Assembly (NCBI GenBank): GCA_031259655.1
Contig: JAIRLF010000351.1
Span: 1-7,632 of the forward strand
Source: Prevotellaceae bacterium
GTDB taxonomy: Bacteria > Bacteroidota > Bacteroidia > Bacteroidales > UBA932
Length of the DNA stretch: 7,632 nucleotides
Reading direction: 5' to 3'
Below are positions 1 through 5,176 of the stretch, piece by piece (the first letter of the stretch is position 1; the number at the start of each line of letters is the position of its first letter). Position numbers and translations under genes: made by a program. A model generated the notes under the pieces. The model was not told the origin of the DNA. It did not search any database and saw only the letters and a list, made by a program, of their open reading frames with translations.

Positions 1-1302
1 GGTTTCCATTTCAAGGACAAAAACGGCGAATGGTATCACGACGTAACCGGTAAACCCGGACGGCTGTTCCGCGATCCCTATCCGCTGTCTTCGTCGTTAT
101 TCCTTGTGTCGCACAAGCCTGCCGGTTTGAAATGGTCTGACAGGGCAGGATATGACATTGCGCTAATCGACGACAAAGGAAAAGAAACCGTCCTGCTCAA
201 AGATTCAACCGTTTCGCTTTGGCTGCCGTATCCGCTTGTGCCGCGCGAAAAGCCGCCGACGCTGACGGGGACGACAGACGGAGAACTCGCTGAAAAAGGG
301 CTGGCGCGCTGTTTTGTTACCGACATTTACGTCGGAATGGACAACGTGCAACGCGGCGAAGTCAAATATCTCCGGATACTCGAACAGTTGCCGCGTCCAT
401 GGTCGGCGCGAATCGACGATAATGGCGACATTGCCGGAATGGCGCATAAAGCGATAGGCGACGGTTTTCTGAGCGTCAAAGTACAACACGGCATTGTTCC
501 CGTCGAAGAAGACGGCAGCGCACATTTTCTTGTCCCGTCCGACCGTCCGATTTACTTTCAGGCGCTCGACAAACATCTCCGTGCGATTCAAACCGAACGG
601 ACTTATGTCAATTATCGCCCCGGCGAGATTCGAAGCTGTATCGGATGTCACGAAACGCCCGACATAGCGCCCTCGCCATCTGCTTACGTCTCGAAAGCTA
701 TGCAGCGCGCCGCCTCGATTCCGCAACCGCAGCCGACGCAGGCGGACGCCAAAACCGTCTTTGATTACGAACGGCAGATTCAGCCGATTCTCGACAGACA
801 TTGCGCCGAATGTCATACCGGCGCTCAGCCGGCGGCGGGACTTGACCTTTGCGGCGACGCTAAAGGGACGTACAGCGTCTCGTATCATTCGTTAATCAAA
901 CTGTCCAAAACCTCGCGTCAGCTTCTCGGCAACCGCAAATATCGCGACGAAGACAACGAATCCAACAGCATCGAATATATTCATCCTTATCAAACCGGCT
1001 CTTTGTCAAGTCCGCTGGGAGCGATGATACGCGGCGAACGGCAGACGTCTTTGAACAGCGATGAAGTAAACAGTTACACCGAAAATTTGATGCTGAAGCA
1101 CAAAGACATCCGTTTAACCGAAGCCGAAAAGATTACCGTAACAAACTGGCTCGACATAAACTGTCAATATTACCCCGCATACTGGGGGCGGAAAAACGAA
1201 AAATACCGCGACAGTCCCGATTTCCGACCGGTGTTTTCTTTCGAGGAAGCGCGAAAAAATTTTAGATTTTTAGATTTTAGATTGTTGCTTACGCCCGAAT
1301 GA
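1..1302 (+). CDS. Hydrazine-synthase-alpha-like diheme c-type cytochrome protein, C-terminal part (5' end outside window)
   Basis: The frame is open from base 1 to the TGA at 1300-1302 (433 residues), so the gene starts upstream; a GTG at 106 is merely an internal codon, since the translation before it (PYPLSSSLFLV) is continuous with the domain. The stretch at residues 27-83 (PYPLS..LFLVS, then GYDIALIDDKG, then LPYPLVPREKPP) resembles the middle domain of the hydrazine synthase alpha-like family found in Planctomycetes and Bacteroidetes. Two heme c attachment motifs are visible: CIGCH at residues 213-217 (637-651) within YRPGEIRSCIGCHE, and CAECH at 268-272 (802-816) within QPILDRHCAECHTG, the latter typical of planctomycete-type cytochrome domains. 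The end (TNWLDINCQYYPAYWGRKN) also fits these cytochromes. It should be exported and mature outside the cytoplasm. Family membership is from memory; real substrate is unknown and hydrazine synthesis should not be assumed. The last dozen residues are encoded by a T-rich repeat. Confidence 0.75.
   Translation, partial: GFHFKDKNGEWYHDVTGKPGRLFRDPYPLSSSLFLVSHKPAGLKWSDRAGYDIALIDDKGKETVLLKDSTVSLWLPYPLVPREKPPTLTGTTDGELAEKGLARCFVTDIYVGMDNVQRGEVKYLRILEQLPRPWSARIDDNGDIAGMAHKAIGDGFLSVKVQHGIVPVEEDGSAHFLVPSDRPIYFQALDKHLRAIQTERTYVNYRPGEIRSCIGCHETPDIAPSPSAYVSKAMQRAASIPQPQPTQADAKTVFDYERQIQPILDRHCAECHTGAQPAAGLDLCGDAKGTYSVSYHSLIKLSKTSRQLLGNRKYRDEDNESNSIEYIHPYQTGSLSSPLGAMIRGERQTSLNSDEVNSYTENLMLKHKDIRLTEAEKITVTNWLDINCQYYPAYWGRKNEKYRDSPDFRPVFSFEEARKNFRFLDFRLLLTPE
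1260..1283 (+). repeat. T-rich direct repeat (TTTTAGAT type) inside the 3' end of the diheme gene
   Basis: Three close copies of a TTTAGATTTT-like unit follow each other. They encode the tail FRFLDFRL of the diheme protein, just before its stop. The low-complexity, AT-rich composition contrasts with the GC-richer coding sequence before it and looks like intergenic filler that has become the C-terminus. Confidence 0.6.
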
Positions 1303-1350
1303 ATGGACGAAATTATGTGAGGGGTCGTTGAGGGCGTCGAAAACTTTAAC

Positions 1351-1385
1351 CGCAAAGAACGCAACGATATACGCAAAGAACGCAA
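1351..1385. repeat. Two 14-bp direct repeats CGCAAAGAACGCAA, 21-bp period
   Basis: The identical 14-mer occurs at 1351-1364 and 1372-1385, preceded by TTAAC. It resembles the CCGCAAAGAACGCAAAGA-type extragenic repeats seen between genes in many Bacteroidetes and Chlorobi (recalled, not searched). Confidence 0.65.
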
Positions 1386-1392
1386 GAGCAAG

Positions 1393-1428
1393 GGCGTCGA
1401 TTTGTAGAGACGCAATATTTTGCGTCTC
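1393..1428. repeat. REP-like 36-bp module with hairpin, copy 1
   Basis: Identical over 36 bp to 4919-4954. It starts with GGCGTCGATTTGTA and contains a perfect stem: GAGACGCAA (1407-1415), loop TATT, TTGCGTCTC (1420-1428). A further GCGTCTC follows at 1432-1438. Intergenic placement, perfect dyad and multiple copies fit a REP or MITE-type element; no transposase is in the window. Confidence 0.8.
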
Positions 1429-1503
1429 ATTGCGTCTCCACGTAGCGTCGTGTCAACGCTTGGTCGTCATTGCGAAAAGGTGGGCGTCGATGAGCCTCTT
1501 AGT

Positions 1504-1527
1504 TCTTAACTTTTAGTTCTTAACTCT
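1504..1527. repeat. 24-bp AT-rich repeat, copy 1, overlapping the nhaC stop codon
   Basis: The 24 bases are identical to 5153-5176 and consist of TTAACT, TTTAGT and TCTTAACT units. The repeat contains the TAA stop (1520-1522) and the final Ser codon of the antiporter gene. The other copy overlaps the stop of the LtaS-like gene in the same orientation, but that gene uses a different TAA within the repeat. Confidence 0.8.
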
Positions 1528-2959
1528 TATTAACTCTCTTCACCGTTGTTGCCACGAGTATACTCATCAGCGGACTGATTAAGTTGAAAAAGCAGTAGGG
1601 CAGATAGGCGAAAGTAGAGACGCCGAGTACGGTTGCTTGTGTCATGCCGCATGTATTCCAAGGGATTAAGGGGGATGTTACCGTTACTCCGTCTTCTATT
1701 GTACGACTAAGCAGGCAGTTTTTGTATCCTTTTTGGGAATAGACGTTTCTGAACATGTCGCCTGTGAGGATGATAGACAGGTACTGGTCGGCGGTGCACA
1801 CATTCAGGAACAAACCCGAAGCGACGGTCGAAGAAACCAATCCCGTCGTCCCTTTCACAAAGCGGATAAATACAGACGTGATACTTGCCAGCATTCCGCT
1901 TGCCGTCATCGAGCCGCCGAAGCACATGGCGCAAATAATCAGCCAAATCGTATTCATCATTCCCGACATGCCGCGAGTTGCGGCGAGTTCGTTGAGTATA
2001 GCGTTACCCGTTTCTATATGCGTACTGTCGTAGAAGGTCATCATCACACCTTTGAAAATAGAAGCGATGTTTTTTGTAGTCGAGCCGGCGATTTGATGCA
2101 ACAATTCGGGCTGAAAGATAATTGCTGCAACACCTGCTGCCATTGCCGATAAAAACAGGGTAATCACCGGAGGTATTCTCTTTATTATCAAAGCTGCCAT
2201 AATCGCCGGAACGAGTAACAGCCACAGGGAGATATTGTAAGTTTTGCTCAATGAGTCTGTAAATTCACCTATTTCGAACAGTGGCGTCGTTTCGTACATA
2301 AATCCGGCGACAAGGAAAATCACAAGCGTAACAGCCATTGAGGGGACGGTGGTAATCATCATGTATTTGATATGTTGAAACAGTGGTGTTCCCGTAACCG
2401 ACGAAGCAAGTACTGTTGTGTCGGACAATGGCGATATTTTATCTCCGAAATAAGCGCCGGAGATGATAGCGCCGGCAATCCATCCTTCGTCGAATCCCTG
2501 TACCTTGCCTATTCCGAACAGCGCTATCCCTATCATCGCAATCGTTGTCCACGAACTACCCGTCATCACCGACACTAAAGCGCAGATAATGCACGGGGTA
2601 ACAAGAAAAAAATCGGGGTGAATGATTTTTGTCCCGTACTAAATCAGTGAAGGAATGACGCCGCTAACCATCCAAGTTCCCGATAATGCGCCGATAAACA
2701 GCAGTATCAACAGGGCTGACGATACGCCCGCGATGTTGTTGACTATTGCCGTTTCGATTGTTTTCCATCGTGTCCCGCACCGGTAAACAGCAATCAGACA
2801 ACATACCGCCGAAGCGGTCAGCAGGACAATCTGACTTGCGCCGTCTAATGTGTCGCCGTCGAAAACCTGTATGGTAACCGCCAACAAGCCCACCAATACC
2901 GCTACAGGGACAAATGAAAGCAGTGGCGAGGGGATTTTTATTGTGGCGCTGTCTTTCAC
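1520..2959 (-). pseudogene. nhaC: NhaC-type Na+/H+ antiporter, interrupted by one in-frame TAG
   Basis: Reading from a GTG at 2959 to the TAA at 1520 gives 479 positions, the usual length of NhaC, with one TAG at position 107 (2639-2641) and no frameshift. The protein is a polytopic inner-membrane exchanger of Na+ for H+. Family marks lie on both sides of the TAG: a hydrophobic N-terminus (PLLSFVPVAVLVGLLAV) and SGVIPSLI before it; YGTKIIHP and VMTGSSWTT directly after it, then GDKISPLSDTT (172-182), SRTIEDG (418-424) and TSPLIPWNTCG (428-438). GTG is the only plausible start, as the frame has a stop at 2978-2980 and no ATG nearby. It begins 14 bp after the GH78-like gene, so it is probably its operon partner. 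Either a recent nonsense mutation, a recoded codon or a sequencing error explains the TAG. Restart at the GTG at 2575 would give only a truncated transporter of 351 residues. Confidence 0.88.
2639..2641 (-). other. In-frame amber codon within nhaC
   Basis: The plus strand reads CTA, giving TAG on the coding strand between GVIPSLI and YGTKIIHP. Family members as I remember them read IYYG here, so the lost codon was most likely TAT or TAC (Tyr), one base change from TAG. The frame continues without damage for 372 more codons. No other reading frame in the window has an internal TAG, and none of the five visible gene stops is TAG. Confidence 0.85.
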
Positions 2960-2973
2960 GTATTTCGTAACTG

Positions 2974-4740
2974 TTAATTAATAATGTGATATTTCACTCC
3001 TTTCGGCGCTTTGACATTTGTTTTGATTTTACCGTCGGGACTTTTTTTATGACTGATATGAACGACGCCATGGGGAGTGGGAAAAGTTCCTTCGACCCAT
3101 TCCAAATCGCCAAGATGAGGTTCGATATTCAGTACCTTACATCCGGGTTCGACAACTTTGACGCCAAGAACATGTTCGCTAAGCCAGGCAGTCGGACCCG
3201 ATGCCCAGCCGTGGCAAAGGCTATGACGCAGTTTTTTATAGCAGTAATCACCGAAATCGGCATGAATGTCTTTTTTGCCTTCGGGAACAATTTCGTCAAT
3301 TCCGGCAGCATTGTCGAGCCAGTCCAGATTGAAATCTTCCCAGAACGTGGTTGCGCCCATATCCAGCATACCGCCCCAGAACTTGCTGATATTGTCCATT
3401 GCCGTCCGGTAGTTACCGGCTTTTGCCTGCGCCTGTAGCATGTAGTATCCGTAGAATGTCGAAAAACCTTTTGCGCCGCCTGCGGAGAGCGTTTCATCGT
3501 CAGCTTTTTTTGCCGGCAACATGTCTGCCAGCGCCAACAAAGCGGCAGCCTGTTTCAGTTGATTATGGTCGGGAACGTTCTTTCTCATCAGTTCGACGGT
3601 AGCAGAACATTTTTCGGCAAGCGACTTGTCGCCCAGAATGGCGCTCAACTCCGCGCCGGCTTCAAATGCTAAGGTCATAAGCGCTTGTAAACCCGCATCG
3701 ATGCCTTTGATGTTCGGGCTTGACGGCCAGTCGAGAAAACGACTTCCGCCGTCGAGTTTTTCTTTGCCTGTTGCGGCATCGACTTTTGTCAGCAGGAGAT
3801 TGAGCAGATTAGTCAAATATTCCTGCTGTTCTTTGAGATACGGCAGATTTCCCTGATATTTGTACCAGTCGCGATGGATGATAATCCACCATAACGAATA
3901 GGAACTCATTCCGTTCATCCATCCGGGCAGGGGAGTGATGTCGCGTGCAAGGTCAAGACTTTTGGGAATGACTTCGTTATAGCCGAAGACAGAGCTAACC
4001 GTCATCACTTCGGGATGGAGGTCGCCAAGCCAGACTAAGCGGTCGCGTTTGATACCGTCCCAGATATATTCTTGCATATTAAGATGTACGGTGTATGCGC
4101 CGGTCATCCATATCCTGTTCAGTCGTTCGTCGTTGCAGCGGAACGAACCGAGATAAGGAATGTCGCGATAGGTGAATATGGCGTTAACTTCTTTCAGTCC
4201 GAGCGTTGTGTTCGGTTCTGTCAGGTCGATACGTACAAAACGGAAACCGCTGTTACCCGTTTCGGCGACGCCAAGCCATGGCAGGCTCATTGTGAAATCG
4301 CGCATTGCATGGTCGTTAGTTGCACCCTGCACGTTTACCGTGCTCATGGCTTCCGAAACCGATTCCCCGAAACGCACGCGTATTTTTACATTATTTCTGG
4401 TTGCCACATCGGTAATGATTTGCAGCCCACCGTGTATTTCTTTGCCGAAATCGAGCAGGATGGAAGCGTATTCGTTTTCGGTGCTGCGCATTTTACATGT
4501 CGCTCTGTTTGTCAATTCGCTCTGTCCGTTGCCTTTTTCGAGAAGTTTCTCGGCATTATGGATTAATTGTCCCTCGCCGTCGTATTTCCAGACAATGCGC
4601 TGGGGTGCAAGATATACACGCGTTCTGCTGTCGTTGAACGATTTGTCGGCGTATTCGTTTCCGAAGACCGGAGGTAACTGTTGCGCCTCTATCACTGTGG
4701 CGACACTTAACAGGTAAAGAAAAATTATTTTTTTCATCAT
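2974..4740 (-). CDS. Secreted GH78-like alpha-L-rhamnosidase
   Basis: The 588-residue product starts at tandem ATGs (MMKKIIFLYLLSVATVIEAQQ), a clear Sec signal peptide with probable cleavage near residue 19, so the enzyme should act in the periplasm or outside. A beta-rich N-terminal part (about 25-200) is followed by an (alpha/alpha)6-barrel: DGIKRDRLVWLGDLHPE (228-244), FLDW (335-338), GATTFWEDFN (462-471) and HSLCHGWASGPTAWLSEHVLG (506-526), then a short C-terminal beta domain. These are GH78 signatures; such enzymes release terminal L-rhamnose from glycans or glycosides by inversion. E468 in TTFWED fits the general base. The usual acid region QRDER is here KRDR, one residue shorter, which marks a divergent subgroup, so substrate is uncertain. 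It is compact for GH78. A Bacteroidetes-type promoter lies 42 bp upstream and the nhaC gene follows after 14 bp. Confidence 0.85.
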   Translation of the reverse strand: MMKKIIFLYLLSVATVIEAQQLPPVFGNEYADKSFNDSRTRVYLAPQRIVWKYDGEGQLIHNAEKLLEKGNGQSELTNRATCKMRSTENEYASILLDFGKEIHGGLQIITDVATRNNVKIRVRFGESVSEAMSTVNVQGATNDHAMRDFTMSLPWLGVAETGNSGFRFVRIDLTEPNTTLGLKEVNAIFTYRDIPYLGSFRCNDERLNRIWMTGAYTVHLNMQEYIWDGIKRDRLVWLGDLHPEVMTVSSVFGYNEVIPKSLDLARDITPLPGWMNGMSSYSLWWIIIHRDWYKYQGNLPYLKEQQEYLTNLLNLLLTKVDAATGKEKLDGGSRFLDWPSSPNIKGIDAGLQALMTLAFEAGAELSAILGDKSLAEKCSATVELMRKNVPDHNQLKQAAALLALADMLPAKKADDETLSAGGAKGFSTFYGYYMLQAQAKAGNYRTAMDNISKFWGGMLDMGATTFWEDFNLDWLDNAAGIDEIVPEGKKDIHADFGDYCYKKLRHSLCHGWASGPTAWLSEHVLGVKVVEPGCKVLNIEPHLGDLEWVEGTFPTPHGVVHISHKKSPDGKIKTNVKAPKGVKYHIIN

Positions 4741-4781
4741 TGTATCAATTAAATATATAAATTAAAACGTTTTTTTCGGCG

Positions 4782-4813
4782 CAAAGGTAATGAAATTAAT
4801 TTAAACAAACGAA
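4782..4813 (-). promoter_or_regulatory. Bacteroidetes-type promoter for the GH78-like gene and nhaC
   Basis: On the minus strand TACCTTTG (4789-4782) matches the -7 consensus TAnnTTTG and is followed by CGCC. For the -33 element there are two options: TTCG (4813-4810, 20-base spacer, one mismatch to TTTG) or TTTG (4809-4806, only 16-base spacer). The -7 lies 41 bases before the ATG at 4740, leaving an A/T-rich leader of roughly 35 nucleotides without a Shine-Dalgarno. Confidence 0.7.
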
Positions 4814-4851
4814 AAATTATCCCTTTCTGGGGTGTATTGCAAATTGTCGCA

Positions 4852-4908
4852 TCGTCATTGCGAACATGAGAGTGGTGAAGTAATCCCCGCCCTTCGTCAT
4901 TGCAAGGG
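4852..4908. repeat. TCGTCATTGCGAA-type dispersed repeat
   Basis: TCGTCATTGCGAACATGAG followed by AGTGGTGAAGTAATCCCC resembles the widespread GTCATTGCGAG...GAAGCAATC extragenic repeat found in many bacterial phyla (recalled). A shortened second unit, TCGTCATTGCAAGGGCG, follows from 4894. A 13-bp identical piece is also at 1464-1476 in the other repeat-rich spacer. Confidence 0.6.
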
Positions 4909-4918
4909 CGTCGTCGAT

Positions 4919-4954
4919 GGCGTCGATTTGTAGAGACGCAATATTTTGCGTCTC
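4919..4954. repeat. REP-like 36-bp module with hairpin, copy 2
   Basis: Identical to 1393-1428, with the stem GAGACGCAA (4933-4941), loop TATT, TTGCGTCTC (4946-4954). Its right flank extends to TTGCGTCTCCTCG (4946-4958), the exact reverse complement of CGAGGAGACGCAA at 5010-5022, so copies 2 and 3 also form a larger inverted pair about 51 bp apart, like the paired layout of REPINs. Confidence 0.8.
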
Positions 4955-4982
4955 CTCGTAGATTATGCAATTATTGTGTGGA

Positions 4983-5004
4983 CGTCGAAAACATCGTCGA
5001 AAAC
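4983..5004. repeat. CGTCGAAAAC direct repeat, 12-bp period
   Basis: Two identical 10-mers (4983-4992 and 4995-5004) lie between REP-like copies 2 and 3. A third copy is at 1335-1344, just upstream of REP-like copy 1, so this unit seems to travel with the module. Confidence 0.6.
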
Positions 5005-5010
5005 GTCGTC

Positions 5011-5036
5011 GAGGAGACGCAATATTTTGCGTCCTC
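5011..5036. repeat. REP-like hairpin module, copy 3 (variant)
   Basis: It shares the 20-bp core GAGACGCAATATTTTGCGTC (5014-5033) with copies 1 and 2 but has different flanks. The right arm reads TTGCGTCCTC, two bases short of a perfect complement to the left arm GAGGAGACGCAA, so the stem has a small bulge. The GGCGTCGATTTGTA lead of the other copies is missing. Confidence 0.7.
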
Positions 5037-5064
5037 AACACCGGACAATGCTGAGATATACACA

Positions 5065-5101
5065 GTAACCGAGGCGTTTTTTTTCAGAACGCACCGGTTA
5101 C
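5065..5101 (-). terminator. Imperfect 14-bp hairpin downstream of the LtaS-like gene, possible terminator
   Basis: Left arm GTAACCGAGGCGTT (5065-5078) and right arm AACGCACCGGTTAC (5088-5101) pair at 12 of 14 positions around the 9-base loop TTTTTTCAG. It lies 53 bp past the stop of the LtaS-like gene and could end its transcript, but there is no U-run after the stem on that strand. The role is inference; the structure is seen. Confidence 0.45.
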
Positions 5102-5152
5102 GATAAGTTAAACTAATTAAACCAAGAACAGCGAGCGTCAGCCACTTTTAAC

Positions 5153-5176
5153 TCTTAACTTTTAGTTCTTAACTCT
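5153..5176. repeat. 24-bp AT-rich repeat, copy 2, encoding the end of the LtaS-like protein
   Basis: Identical to 1504-1527. On the minus strand it supplies the last residues ELRTKS and the TAA stop (5155-5157) of the LtaS-like gene. Nearby CTTTTAACTCTTAAC (5145-5159) is a further degenerate unit of the same kind. Confidence 0.8.

Larger units (their letters stand above)
1303..1519. other. Convergent intergenic spacer made of repeat modules, no gene
   Basis: This spacer lies between two genes that face each other. It is a mosaic of short modules: a CGTCGAAAAC unit (1335-1344), two CGCAAAGAACGCAA units, a hairpin module with a second copy at 4919-4954, and TCGTCATTGCGAA at 1464-1476 with a second copy at 4852-4864. 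The small open frames across it have no recognisable product. The hairpin at 1407-1428 could end transcription from both sides, but it has no T-run after it. Confidence 0.7.
4741..5154. other. 414-bp intergenic region: promoter, repeat modules, hairpin; no gene
   Basis: Read from the GH78-like gene outward, the region holds that gene's AT-rich leader and promoter (to about 4813), then a cluster of dispersed repeats (4852-5036), then a long imperfect hairpin (5065-5101), and an AT-rich stretch leading into the 3' end of the LtaS-like gene. Short open frames here translate the repeats and have no family resemblance. Confidence 0.7.

Noticed and set aside
205..888. 227-residue open frame on the minus strand opposite the diheme gene
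   Set aside because: It is the antisense shadow of a well-supported coding sequence with heme motifs; its translation is Arg-rich and resembles nothing known.
1328..1516. 62-residue plus-strand frame in the convergent spacer
   Set aside because: It runs through the CGCAAAGAACGCAA and hairpin repeats (AKNATIYAKNARAR) and ends in the AT-rich repeat; it is repeat-derived.
2639..2959. The 106-residue N-terminal piece of nhaC as a stand-alone small membrane protein
   Set aside because: It continues in the same frame directly into the rest of NhaC past the TAG, so it is a fragment and not a separate gene.
4072..4717. Two overlapping plus-strand frames of 164 and 181 residues inside the GH78-like gene
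   Set aside because: They are shadows of the minus-strand gene, which has a signal peptide and family motifs over its whole length.
4852..5036. Possible CRISPR array
   Set aside because: The repeats are of different kinds, unevenly spaced, partly inverted and also present elsewhere; there are no regular spacers or cas genes.
4749..5106. Small frames of 68-74 residues in the spacer
   Set aside because: They translate the repeat modules themselves (recurring QNIASP or TQYFAS peptides on opposite strands) and have no start context or family likeness.
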